The notes under the pieces are model-generated. The model ran no database searches and had not been told where the DNA came from. It saw only the letters and a list, made by a program, of their open reading frames with translations. Positions 34,850 to 49,800 of a stretch of 64,000 bases of DNA are shown piece after piece (within the stretch, counting starts at the first letter, position 1; every line of letters begins with the position of its first letter). The position numbers and the translations under genes were made by a program. Source of the DNA: Mya arenaria (Eukaryota; Mollusca; Bivalvia; Myida; Myidae); the NCBI RefSeq assembly GCF_026914265.1, contig NC_069135.1, positions 12,555,560 through 12,619,559 on the forward strand, read 5' to 3'.

Positions 34850-37800
34850 CTGGAATACACAGACTGTATGTGTTGTCATGCTGTGGGATATACCATCATG
34901 TTTTACAATATAAAAGGTCATTGATGTTTCTCAACATTTTTATGTCACTTCCAACATGACGAAGCTAAGTACACTGTTTTTATCTCAATGTTTGCAAAAA
35001 AAGGTATATTGCATTGAACCTTATTTGTACCAGTTAACAAATGTTTTCAGCAATATTTATCATTTTGAGTTCAGAATTTTGCAATTTTCTGTACAACTCT
35101 CCTAAAGATTTAAATCTTAATTTAATACTTGTAAAAGACTGAAAAAAGATTGAAAAAATGTTAAGACACAAAAATACTTTACAGAAGTAAAAATGTAAAT
35201 GCTTTTTCTGTCGATGAAGTTTCACTCAGAGACAAGGTGACAGTCATGGTTTTTATAAAATATGACAAAGTTGTTTTGTAACATTTAAGATGGCATTACA
35301 TGCTTCCTGAAACCTACGCAACTGTAGCTTCCTTATATATAGCTATATAAGTGTTTATTTTCCTTATAGAATTCAAGAGAACAATAATTCAAGTTATACA
35401 TAGAGTTTGATGAAATGCTTATACTATGTCATAAACACAATAGTGCAACAATTAAACAACCATAGACATTTTCAATGTGAACGAGTATAAAATATGTATG
35501 ATTTCCTATTACCTTATACGTATATAATCTCACTTTAAGTAGTAGTTAACATATTTTATTTTAAAGATGCACTATTACTCCCAAATAAGATTTACCATAT
35601 TTAATACAATTGTTTTAATTCACCAAAAATGATTAATAAATGCCGAACACAATGGTTGTTATGAAGGATACTGTGTTTAATTTGAAAGAAAGGTACAGAA
35701 AACACAGTATTTCTACATTATGAGATGACAGTAGATCACAGTAAATCTTTTAGCATTCACCAATCATCTAATATTTTTGCTTTTTCAGCTATTAAATACA
35801 CGGTTATAAACTTGTTATCAGTAATTAATATTTTCCATACATGCAATATAAAGTAAAAAAAAAAAAATTGAATGTTTATTAATCAAAATTTGTTTGTTAT
35901 ACATAAGTATGTATTGATTTTGAATAAGAGTGTCACTTTATTTATACAGTTTGTATCAACAGTTAGAACCATGTTCTTCATGAAAGCATATCTATATGTT
36001 AAAGGGCCACTTTAAACAGCATCAGAGCTGTCTCTCGATCAGCTCTAGCGGAATGGGGCAGGGAACCTTTCAAGGAGAATTTGCCAGAAAAAGGAAATTC
36101 CAAATAAACACACACAAAAAGTTTTTTTCTGTAACGAATCTCAGGACAATTATCGAATAGAATGTGTTACACTTTTAAATATCATAATTGTAAAAAAAAA
36201 GTACCAAATTGTAAAAAAGAAATTGTGTTGAAGGCCGGGTTCGAACCTGTGTTGCCAAATTTGCAGTCCAGCGTCGTATCAACTGAGCTACGACGGCTTA
36301 CTCTAATTGGGTGACATAATTAAGCTAAACACCTACCTCAGTAATATCACGTGATAACATTGACTAGCCAATCACGCATAAGGAATGAGTTCTACCTGGT
36401 AGACATACCCAGTAATCTTTTTTAATGGAAAAATATGAAATAACTGCTAAACTTAAATAAATTGTAAACTATGTGGTACTTCAGTTAGTAATTTTCAATG
36501 TATTGTACACATCGATGCCAAGTTTATGTCAGTTTTCGACAATTTTCTGTTTTTTTTTGCTATTTTATGATACAGTATTACAGCCACTTTAAAGTCGGTC
36601 AAAGGAGCCAATTTTCATCACCAGAATCATTTGAAAGACTGTCCTGAGTATAATTTTTGTCTGTCACTTTAAACAGAGTGAAAGAAACCCTGACAACTGC
36701 TTAATTAATGGCTCTTCAGGAATGAGTGAAAAAGGTGTTGAATTATTCAATAAGTACATGTATTTCAAAGATTTAAGTATTATACCTAACATTAACATTA
36801 TCCCTCCCAGAAGTATTTCATCAAAATACTTGTTTCCCTAGAGCAAGTTGTACAGAATGAAACCTCAAATTTAGACCATTAAAAAACCATTAATTTTGCA
36901 TTCTGTATCAATTATGGGAAGGACTTATGGGAAGGAGCAGTAAATCCTTCCTGTACCAGGAAACCATAGATTTTGCCTCGTTATTCTCTGGGCAATACAT
37001 ATAAGTGCCAAAATGAACCAATTTTGTTGGACCAATGCATTTGGCACAAGGCGGCATTTGCCAATACAATCAAAGTTTCCCTTTCATCATTTATCTGTAG
37101 CAAGAATGATTAACACAATAATGTTTAAGTGCCATGATTAATATCATAGATAAGTTTGAGCACTCAATTAATACACCATGTACAAATCCCTAAGCCCACC
37201 TTCATCCTGTTAGCGCGCTCCTCCAGTTTCATTTCGAAGCTTGTCCTCTTAGTCGACATTTTCTTTTGGTCATCCCACTCCTTCCGTCTCTGCGTCTCCC
37301 GTCGGTTCTGTAGCACCTTGTTTAACTCCGGCTTCTCCAGGACATTCACGCCCCTGTGGAGATGGATATAAAACTGGTTTCACTGCTTTACATGTTATGT
37401 AGAGGGATAATGGTAACAGTTGCCAAACAATTATATATTGTTTTCTTAATGATGTATGACCCTCTGATGCTATGAAATAATTACATTCATTCTACATAAT
37501 ATACTTAATGTAAATGAAAACTATGAGTTACAATGCTAAAATACTCAATATAATTTAACATGCTTCAATGTTACAAATAGTTATCCTTCCTGCATATGTA
37601 CTTAAGTTAAATATTCAAAGTCTCTTGTTTCTTACCGTTTATAGTTGAGCAGCAGTTCCTTGTGTAGCGCCATCCTGGTAGGTGACTCAATGCAAGGGTT
37701 CTGTGGTTTCCGAGACCCAGTCTGCCCGTTCTCTGACGACTGTGATGATGACCGCTCCGCACGCCCACGCACTGGTTCATCCTGTAAGGCGGAGTCAGCC

Positions 37801-40800
37801 TCATCGTGGTAGTCGGGCTCTGGCTCCTCCTGTTCACTGTACATGTCTTCTACAATAAACAGGGAACCAATGTTATATAACATAAAATCTTCAATAGTTT
37901 TTTAAAAAAAATATAACTTTTATTCCGCTATGAGAAAATCTATGAAGTTTTACTGCTACTGTGAATCAGACTGTTTTTCAGATTTATTAGGATGCATTAA
38001 AAAAATTTTGGAGGAAATACTGTTAAGAAGGTAACTTGAATTTATCTGTAACTATCAACTCTCGCTTGAACTCATAAATTGTAATTTGCTCTATGAAAGT
38101 TAACTTGTGAGGAAATTACACTTTAAATAAGAGCGCTAGTCTCCCTTCATTCTTAAGATATTTGACATAAAAGAGAAATGTAATATATGCTAGTTAGTTT
38201 GACCCTCACAAATAATGTCAATTTAATGCAACAGCAAACAAATATTATTATTCAAGCCAGGAGCAATATCATTAAGCCAAGAGTAAGATTGTATCGCAGT
38301 GTGGAAAGCCTTTAACTGTAAATAATCCTCAAAGTGTGTAATTTATATTCAACTACAAAATGAAAAGGCTGAAATATAATTAAGATTAAATATTGCATGA
38401 TCTTATAATAATTGCTTGTTCTACAACCACAACCCAAATACTTCCATAACTAAGGAAAGTTACATCATTTTTCACTATATCATTGTGGGTGTAATTCCTT
38501 CATAGATAGATGCAGGGTTTGAAATATGAAAACATTTCAATTGTTACATATTGAGCTAACCCACAAGTGAAGAATATTATACTAGCTGTAATTCTTGAAA
38601 ATAATAAGAAATATAATATGATTTACATGACAATTGTGACTACTGTTTAATAACTTGAAATTGTATTTCAATAAGTCTCAATTTAAGAAAACATTTCTAA
38701 AAAATATGGCAATTTATATTTTTCACCTCATTTGAAATGAGTTTCAAATCTAATACACCTTGTAAGAATGAAACAGGAGGCATTTAAATGCTCACATCTG
38801 TTTTCTATCATATATTCCACCACTGAAATACACATGTCCTATTTTAACAATAATTGCTTCTTCATGTTAGAACTTTTGCAGCCTCTCAAGCGACTGTTCA
38901 CATTCAAGGGAATTTTCTGTGCAAATCAATACATGGTTTCAAAGTTTTCTACCTACCAGCAGTTACACCATATGACACAATTATTGAAGAAAAAATATAT
39001 GACACAATTTTTGAAGAAGATATTGAAGGAAAAATAGTCTTTAATCATAGTACCTATAGTTATATACGGTATAACTAATATTTTAAATGTCTACTAAGAA
39101 TCAGGGGATTAAACAGCGCCTGAAAAATATACAGGGTCTGTTTGAACATGAGAGATTCATGGCCAAAAGCAATGGGGTTCTGACTCCCCAAAGTCATTTA
39201 TTCTAATTTCAAGGTACTTTTTGCTGCTTTTGATGATTTTTTTCTTTATTGTTTACCTGGTAATATTTGTTTTCACCTAGTATTAACTGGATACCAACTT
39301 TCATTTGCATTAAATATTTAACCATTTAAGACAATTACAACATCAAAATTTCAGGGAATCACATCACCACAAGTTCAACAGGTTGGGATAGTGGAGGGGA
39401 CAAGTGAGATTCTGTCTGCAAAACCATTGAGTTGCACTATATAATCCTCTTCTTGACAAGTTCTATCAATATTTCAATGTATGCCTGAAATTTATATTGT
39501 CAAACTCAATCAATAATTATTTGTTAAAAAGATAAATAACCATTGATCCTGGTATATGGTATATCAAATAATTATTTGTTAAAAAGATCAATGATCATTC
39601 ACAGATCCTGATAAATGGTCAATATCAATCATTATGTGCCCAAACTGAAAGTTCATGACATTGTGTATGTTCAATTTAGAACAAAGGGCAATACATAAGT
39701 TATTAACTTACTTCATTATCTATAAATACTATGAACTAGGATATTTTACACATATACTTCAAAAGCTTGTAGAAAGCAAGCATAACTATTAAAGAATGTT
39801 GACTGAATTTATGGCCCATAATGGTTACCATTACCACACATTTGTTAAACATTCCATAAAATGATGTAATTTATGTTTTATTTGACCTCACACTGGGCAT
39901 AAACATTGTTTCAAAACATAATAGCTCGACAAACAATTTTTTTATATGAGACAAAAACTACTGCACTATATAAAAACCAACACCAGGCTGCTCTAAAAAA
40001 AAAACGTACAAAAAAATAGGAGGTGGTGCAAGGATACAAGAGAACAACAACACACTACAATGTGCTCAGCTTGCGAGAGACAGATTACCTATCTTTTGAA
40101 TATTTGTTAAAATTTTCTGAAATTTTTTTGCAAATGTGAAAACATTCTGGTTTTCTGGCGTTGCAGCCTCCTCATAATCAGGAACAGGAGTTTCTGGCAT
40201 CAGTTGGTCTGCAAGTTGCATTGAATTGTTAAGACAAGAAACAGTCACTTACTTCAAATAATGATGCGCAGGTGCTTCAATGAAAGACGAATGTAAAATG
40301 GTCTGGTTTATTTTTGTATTCGTCAGTTTTCAAATATGTCCAGAATGATATATGAGTTGAGACACCTCTCCTTATGAGACATTAAATGCATTATAAAACT
40401 GAAGTATCAAAAACATGCAAAAAATGCCATAACTGTGTTATGTTCTCTTAAATGTAAATAGCTATTTAAAATAAATAACAAAACGTTATTTAGGCCACAC
40501 CAAATTAATAACTTGTTCATCGGATTTCCCGCACCTATTTCTTCAGAAAAGCAAAAAAAATATTCTTATTTTTTTATCACTTGCGCCTGCACCATCTTAA
40601 AAAAATGTTATATTTTTTTTACCAGCGCTAATTTGTTTAGTAGAATGTAGCCTTTTCCCCCGCGTTTTTCAACAATTACAATTATCAAAGCACCGGCAGC
40701 CGCTCTAATTAGACTCAATGAACGATATAGACCCGGATACAAGCGTCTAGATGATCGAGACTAAATTGGCAACAGTTCACTTCCTAATTCTTGAAAACTA

Positions 40801-43800
40801 ATACGTCAACAAATGACAATTCTACCACCATTTAAAGTTTGATTAAATTTTGGACAAATGTGGTTGTTTGAATTTGGCTCCCGCTAAAAGTAAATGTATA
40901 TATACTGGGCAAAAAGTGCTGAATTTTATCGTGAATGACAGTGATTATCCAAAGTGAATTCGGAATGGTTCGGACATGTTTGACGGGAATTCGAATAAAC
41001 CTTACAGTGAAAAGACAGTTTCCAATCTGTCATCTATGCCTACTACACCTGTCCAGGTAAAAACTTCCGGTGTGTATTTTAACTTCTTTGCTGTTAATAT
41101 AGCAAATATGATGCAGTTTTTGTATTATTTGTTTCCTTCATAAATACAATATACATTTTATGATTTATGCATGTCTGTTTTTATTTTGCTACAGATCTGA
41201 GTATAGTGTTTATTTAATTCATATGCAATGCATGTAAAGTAATAGAAAAATAAAGTTTGGTCAAGAAACGAGCACCACCTTTCTTGTGTTATCATCGAAT
41301 TGTTTCAGTAATGCATACTACATTATACTACAATGAACATTTATGTTTTAAATTGCTTATTAAAATTTCAGATTCCTCCGACGCAGCGGATCATGAAATT
41401 CATGTCCCTATGAGGCAACGACGGCATGCTTGGGTAGAAGGCCTTGGTCACCAATGAGTCAATGTTCGTGGACAGTAGGATGACGCTAAAAATTAATCTG
41501 ACTGACATTCATATGTGCTTCATGCAATCCCATGAGTGTTACCATTCACACAAAAAACATCAAACAAGCCAGATTGTGTATATTTTGTAATTATTAGTTA
41601 AAAAGGATAAAAAAAATGGTGTCAGACTGTGTGATTGGAAAAAGGTATAAATCACACTTTGTGTTGCGAATAAATGTTTGTAGATTTTTTAGATGTTCAT
41701 GTGTATATTTAAACTATATATGGAAATCAATGCATACAAGTGTTAAATATTTATGCTGGTTTTTTTTCTATGAAAAAATATTGTGTATTCTTGTATTTTC
41801 TTGAAATATTTTCTTGCTTTATATGAAAATTGACACAATCAGTATTTGCAGTACAACAGAAGTAAAAGTGTCTTTTAATTTTATATGTATGTTTATGTTT
41901 TCTTAATTACTTGTCTAAATTTGAACAAGATATCTAAAAAAATAAGGAAAATCCGCAAGTTTAAAAAAGATAGGCGTTAAATTATAAAAAAAAGCCTAAT
42001 ATCAATCTGGCGCTGGCCGGAATTTTCTGTGACATATTTTCAGTTGAAATAATTTACAATACAGTGTAGGTTTTTTGTAAATTCTCTTCCAGAACTTAGA
42101 TGGCTACCAAGGCCAATCATGTAGTCAATGCAAGAATGATAGCTGTAGTTTATATTTGATTGCAAATGCCTATATTCATTTTGTGAGTTATTTTTCAAGT
42201 CACCTTGTCTAGTCATTTCCATGGCATGAGATATGACAATGTATTTTAATAGAGAATTATTTTTAACCAAGTTTTCCTAAGGAAAAGTGGAAAACCTAGT
42301 AAATAGATTTGGATATGCCATTGGGAAGGCAGGTGGCTGTGACCATTGGTGTTTGTGTCCAGGCTTTAACTTAGCCATGCATAGGGTATTTTGAAAAAAA
42401 ACTTTTAAAAAAGGTTTAAAAAACTGGAAAACTGGTTTTAAGTTCTCTCATTTATGAAATAGTTTAAAGAAATATATTTGCTTGATCTCAAATAGCATTT
42501 GTTTGATATCAAAACTAATATTTGTATAGAATTATCTTTTAGTGTTATCATTCTTTCACTGGATGTTATCCTTTTACTTTTTACAATATCATTGTTTAGT
42601 TAATAAGTGAATAACATGTGACGAAAAGTGAGTTTAATGACTATAATATTTGTTCGCTCTTCGCTCGCTCCTCTTTTTTGCAAAATGAAAAACAAATATT
42701 TTTATTATTATTTCGCTCGCTCGCCCCATTATTTTTTGGAAAAAATCCGATGAACAAGTTATCAATTTGGTGTGGCCTTATCAACTTTTTTCTAAAACTA
42801 GAATGCACTTTAGACACTAGAAAACTATCAGATTAAATCATTCTGGTAAATATGCATAAGTATAAGACCAAATTAAGGATAACATTTGATATGTAATAGA
42901 AATATTAGAATGATACTTGTCCATCATTTAGGTAAGAGTTATTCAATCCAGACTGAACTCTAATGCAACATTAGCCAAACATGTACCCAACGTTGTGATG
43001 GCCAGAGATCAGTTACATAATGAAAACATTTGGTGTAACATGAGATGTGAACAGGCCATCATTTGTCACGTTTTCCAAGGGCAGGACCGTAACAGATGGC
43101 CTGTATGTATAACAGTATCTATAGATGTTCCTCAAGCATTCATTACAATGTCACATGCAGACAATACATGAACTAAAACTTGCTTTTCAAATAGGATTTC
43201 TATCCTGTGTGGCTGCATGTTACAGTTTTACATGCCCTGATTATTGCGATAAGACGGACAATGGCTAAAACATGCCTTCATGTAAGAAAATCTGCTTAGA
43301 AAACAATTGTAAAACCAGCTGGGATCTCAGGCACACTCAGAAGCATGATGAAACAAGATCCTGCAACCCTCATCCGTTGGTATATCTTCCAGATACAGCA
43401 ACATACATCATGCAACTAGCGGTTTCTTAAACAAACTACTAATGTTCACTTTGGAATGCTATTTGAAAAAACAGCTTCCAAACATTTCTAAGAGTTGCTC
43501 ACACTTAATGAGAGAAGTGTTCAGAGTTTTGTTACCTGGGGATTTTTGGTTTGGGTCGTTCTGTATGGCAGTTAACTTCTTTAACGAACACTCCTTCTCG
43601 CTCTGAAAATAGATATAATACGATTTAACATAGAACATTGAAAATAAAGAATATTTAAATGATAGTCACTTGGGAAGATTTCTGTCAACATTCTGAACAA
43701 AATATAAACAAATATTGTAAAGTCATTGTCTAAAACATAAAAGCTAATTTGTTAGACAGTAGGGGGTATACCGGGCATAGCCGGGGAAATGGGCCGTGTT

Positions 43801-46800
43801 CTTACCTTCTAGGTGGTCCCGCAGTGCCGGGTGAATGCAGTGGTTTTGTCTTGGTGCAAAAAAATAGCCGGGAATGGGCCTTACCTAGGGTCCCTGGGGT
43901 GCGGGGGCATTTGGCGGGGATTTTACCAGAAGTTCGCCCAGCAGGGCGGGGATTTTGCCCGGGCTTGACTGGACCTAAAGTCCAAGTCCCCGCTACTCCC
44001 CGGACCTAGGGGAGATGTTTTTACAATTGACTGGTGCATAAGTTAGACATAATAACATAATTGACAGTAAATGCTAGGAATACTGTTAATTGAAACTGCC
44101 AAATATGTAAATATGGATATATTTATAATAATATTATAAGTCATATTATAAGTTTTAATCAAAACAAAAGAAATATTTGATTATCTAGAGCATTAAATTA
44201 TGTGAAGGCAGCAGGGTGAAAATGCTGGACTGCATGAAGCCAAAAGGGTGCTTAGTCCAAAACAGGATGCAGCACAGCCTTCCATAAGTCTTAAGCTAAA
44301 CCCTATGTTGATTAGACAGTTGTGGCATGCCATACATAAATGTACCATGTCCTAAGATTAAAAGAAAAACATTGCTTTACTTGCAATTCTCAAACCAGCC
44401 TAATAAGGTAAATGATTATTGCATACAAAAAGTATTTGGTAGATAGCAGAACTAAGATTTTTTTTAACTGACTCAAAACTTGTCGAAAAGCCATTGATTT
44501 TTTTTAAATCTGCCCCATCCTGGGGCAATTATAGAGAGATAATGAGGTTCCACAATCAAATAACGCCAAGGGCAACTTGTGATTACAGGCCACTTAATAC
44601 TGGGACCTGATGGAGGTGATCTTTACCACTGAAGCAATATATTCTTACCCCAGGAATATAACACCTATCTTAGATCAACTGCTAAAACACATGTAGGAAG
44701 ATAGATCTAAATGATGTTTTCTACACTGTTCACTCGAGTAGAGTGACTTTAAAATAATTCAAATTACAATAATAATAGAAGATTAAGTCATTGAATCCAT
44801 ACTATGAAATTTAAAACTATACTCAGTTCACTTTTAAAACATTAATGTTTCAAAACTCAAATAACAAGACGCCAATGCAAACGCTGCATTCAAGCCGGAT
44901 TTTTTATTTGATGATGCAATTTTGCATATAGCTAAGAATTGAGCTTAAGTAACCTTGAGTTTTTTAACCAAGAAGACCCATACTTATAATAATCAGAGAT
45001 ATTATTTGTACAAATAACCTGATAAAATTTCATGACGATCAGCAGAAACTATTCCACTTGTGTGAGGAAAAATGAACATTTAATAAATACATCAGCTTTT
45101 CCTAAAAGATAGGTCACAGTGACCTAGTTTTTGACCCCAGATGACACACCAAAGAAACAAAATATAAAGATCCTGAAATACAATCATTGTCTGTAGTGCT
45201 GATGGGCCAATGGGGTGTGTGCCAGTGTGGAAGCATGTGTGCGTGTATGTATGTGTGTGTATGTATGTAAACTAACCAAATGTCATGAAAAACTGTATTT
45301 TTTCCTAAAATTCTATTACAGTGTACTTCAATGTGAGTAAAATATCCTGCAGAAAAACAAACAACTTAAGGTTTCATGTTTCATGGAAAAAAAAGATTTT
45401 ATGACATGGTGAAAATATTTCCTAAGATTTGACCTAGTGATGTGGATTTTGACCTGAAGTGACCCATATTCACAGATGTCCAAGACAACATGTAGACAAG
45501 TATTTCGACAAAGTTTCATAACAATTGGATAATAAAATTAATTTATGACATAGGGAAAATGTTTCCTAAGACTTGACCTAGTGATGTGGATTTTGACCTG
45601 AAGTGACCCATATTCACAGATGTCCAAGACAACATGTAGACAAGTATTTCGACAAAGTTTCATAACAATTGGATAATAAAATTAATTTATGACATAGGGA
45701 AAATGTTTCCTAAGACTTGACCTAGTGACTTAGTTTTTAACCTGAGGTGACCCATATTTACAAATGTTCAAGACAACATGTAGACAAGTATTCTGACAAA
45801 GTTTTATAACAAATGGATAAAAACTACTAACTTGTATGTATTCAATTTGTTTCATTCTAAGAAATAAATTAGGAATCAGACCAAGAAGGTGTTTTAAGTT
45901 AAAGTATCAGCTGATATAGGAGTGCAATTGAGTTTCATTAAATGAATTTGAAAGTTTAGCACTCTATTTTGATAGCATATTAACCGATACTCACACCATG
46001 TCTTATGTTACCTCATTTTCTTTCCTACCACAACTACAATGATAATTGAAAGCCATGTCAGTTTACCTATACGGAGTACATTGGCCTTGGTGATAAATGA
46101 AAGGGGGCTTTTAATTATCTTGTTATGTACATACACTTGTTTTGCTCCATATAGAAGCAAAGTGATATGACCCACTGTAAACACTCCAATATGCTGACAT
46201 TCTGATAATGAAATTAATAAATCGCTCTTTAATGTTGAACCTTGAAAAGCACTTAGCATAGTGAATGATTAGAGATTAGGGTTGAGGACCTAACACAATA
46301 GCTTTCAAATATTTGTTTAATTGTGATTTCTTGCTGCATGGATTTTTGTAAGCACTCCCATATATCACTATCTCCTAACATGCTAATTAAGACACTATCA
46401 TTTCAATTCGAGTAAGTTAAGCATATAACAGTTATAACAATCACTCATTAACTTCTTGCAAACAGATGCAGATTGAAATTACATTGATTGTATTAAACAA
46501 TGCCTTCTACATCACAGATTCCACAAACCAGATGAGAACAATTATAAACACTGATAAATGTTAAACACAATTTGGGAAATTATAAACACACACTGGATGA
46601 GAGGATTATTCAAACAATAATTTCCTCCACTTGTTTACATTGTCGTAATTATTCACATTCTGATTTTCATCTTGGAAGTAGGATATCAGAAGTAGATGTA
46701 TGGTCAGATATACTTAATTTGGATCTGCACAACCCCCGACTGCTCTTAAAATTTAAGGAAGCAGGACAGTTTTCCTCGAGATAAATTAAAGATGTTTCCA

Positions 46801-49800
46801 AAGATAACATTAAATAAGCATAATCAGAAGGGTAATTGATGACAGAGTTGGACTTCAATTGGCAAGACCTGGCAAGGTTACAAGAATAGTGTGAGATTCT
46901 CTACCACATTCTGCCCATCCATACACACATACACCCATATATCTATTACAAACACATTGTCAAAATAGTTGCATCTTAGTCTTGATATACAGATATAAGA
47001 AAAACTGTTCCATTTACTCCTCAATGAATTGAGTCCATTTCTACATCAGCTACAAAAGCTTAAGCTGAACCAGTATTCCAGCATATCCTGACCTTGCGGT
47101 AGTTGAGGGAGTGCGATCTGGGTCCCTGGAGATGTGGCTTGGTCGCCACAGAGACGGAGAGGGAGCGAAACTCACGGGACCTGTGGCACACTGGAATCTT
47201 GGTCATGTGGCGAGACAGCACGATCTGAGACTGGTACACTAGCGGCTCACGGGAGCGCAAGTACAACTGTCTATCTAGGGACATTCTGCAGTTCTAATCT
47301 TCTAAATCTTTCAATACTTATAATATGAATCAGTTCACAAGTGCCATGCAAAGAAGATACCGGTATATGAATATAGCACTGCAATTCTAAATATGAATCT
47401 CAATATTCCTAATGTTGTTCATGTACTCTGTGAAGTTCCACACAAGGACTAAGAACACCTGTGTGATAGGACAAACTGGATCAACTGGGTACATGTATGT
47501 AACAATTTGTCCTCATTCAGCTAATGTAATCCCTTCATACATGGCTGATCATACTGCTGCAAGTGAGGTGAACAAAATAATATCCCATTGTTTCCTGGTA
47601 TTTTTAGATCTGCAGTAACTATATCAAAATCATTATTGTCTTCTGTCACACATGCTGAGTTAAATGAGCAAAATAGTTGCTATAAGCAACATGAAATTTA
47701 TGACTGCAGACAAGGTGCTATATTTATGTAGAAGAAAATTCTCCAGAATGGGCAACAGTGTCCAATATTTGCTGAACAGAATATCTGCTTTTTTTGCACA
47801 CCACCATTTTGCAATTAAACAAAGTTTAACCCAAACAGGCTACAAGAAATTCTGAGAACTCTTTATGAATGCAAGACTGCCATAATATGATGTAAAGATT
47901 TTGAGGAAAAGAACAAACAGCAATAGTGACCCCTTGACTTTTTGTGTAAAACTGGCCATTGCAATTGTCTCTAATTAACTAAGGGTTTGAGAAAGAGTCA
48001 GGACTAGAAAGCAAATATCTAAAACCATGGTATTATGACCAACTACTATATTACAGACAGTGTAAAATGTTTACCTGGCATCTGGGTGCCGGGCTGCTGG
48101 ACCAGCCAGCGGAAGTGTATATATGATACATTCCACCATGTATTTTTTTATGCTATTCACAGGTGAATTAACTAAAAACAAATTACACTTTTGTTCCTTT
48201 GTTGTGTAAGCATAATTTCCATCATTGAATCATGAACACTGACCAGCACGCTGTCTAACTTCCTCCATATGTGGACATGGACATAATTCATTGAATACCA
48301 ATCCCTTGTCTCAGCTCACATTAATATTTCAAACATTATTCTTATCTTTATTTGTTCCATATAAATAATTCATGCTTGTATAATTTTAGAAATTTCTTTC
48401 ATGGCACAAAAATATTCTTAATTTCCATCATAATTTAATTTATTATGAAAATCAATGTATTTATCACTTGCAAAGATGTAGTCAGTACTAATCTAGTTCT
48501 AAAGGATTAAACCATGTACTCCAAGTTTCGATCACCTTCAACCAAGGAAAGGATATAGTGAAGGTTTTCATATTGTTTCAATAATAAAGTATCAAATTTC
48601 TCTTTCGTACAAGGGATGCTATTGTTAAGTAACTTACGGGGACCAGTTTGGTGGACTAAAATTTGAAATAACGACCTTTGTACTATGTACCTTCAAAATG
48701 AGAAACATTCAATTTGAAAACATTGTACACATTGTCCTGTATGAAAACAAAGGTTAATAAAACAACTGGAACAACAAATCACACAATTGAAAGAGAAGCT
48801 GAAAGTTTTAAAAACATTTATCTTACAATGAGGTAAAATGGGATATTAAAACACTACAAACAAATTAATCAAACTCTATTGATTTATTTTTTGTAAGAAT
48901 GTGTAATCAGAGGGAACCAAATGGTTATAGATATATGGTGACCTGTGGAAAACCAAACTCAAATCAGCTGAAATCAGGAATTGAACCTGTAGTCAAACAA
49001 AATAATTAATTTGGTGTGGCCTAAGACCACTTGATGGAAAGCAATGGGCAAACTTCAGCACATTTAACTAGTCAATCTGGAGTTGGGCATCTTAATTTTT
49101 TTGAGAAAGTTCATAGAACTGCATCAGATGACAATAGCCACAAAACAGACCATGAGATTTTAACTTTAATTTTAGAATGAAAAGGTGTCTTATCTGATGC
49201 CTGGGATGTAGCAATATTATCATATATATCATATTAATTATGATTAATTTTAATTATGCTTCTTTACTGAGGCAGTTAACAGCCTTGTAAGTGAGCTCCT
49301 ACCATTCCCATACATATTAATAAAGGAACATTCAGTCCCAGGATCTTTTATAAATTAGCTCTGTATTAATGCATAGAATGCATATTAAATAGAACATGCA
49401 TTTAAACTTTTAACATATTTAAAAATAATTCAATACGTTTCATTAAGTGTTAAAGTGCAAATGCACCACATGTATCATCTACATCTAGATTACATAGAAT
49501 GTTCAAGACAGGGGGAAGTTAAGCATGCACAAAGTTATGTTTTAGAGGCAGTAACTTAAGCCAATGAAAGCTCTCACATTGTTTTGTTTAAGAAGCAGTA
49601 AGTTAATACACCAATGAAAATACAAACATCATTTTGTTTTACAGGCAGTAAGTTTAGCGAATGAAAATACAAACATCATTTTGTTTTAAAGGCAATAATT
49701 TAAGCCAATGAAAATAAAATCATCGTCTTGTTTAAGAGGTAATAATTTAAAGTGACACTCGTATTTGGTTGGTTTAAACATATTTATTTCATGAAAATAT

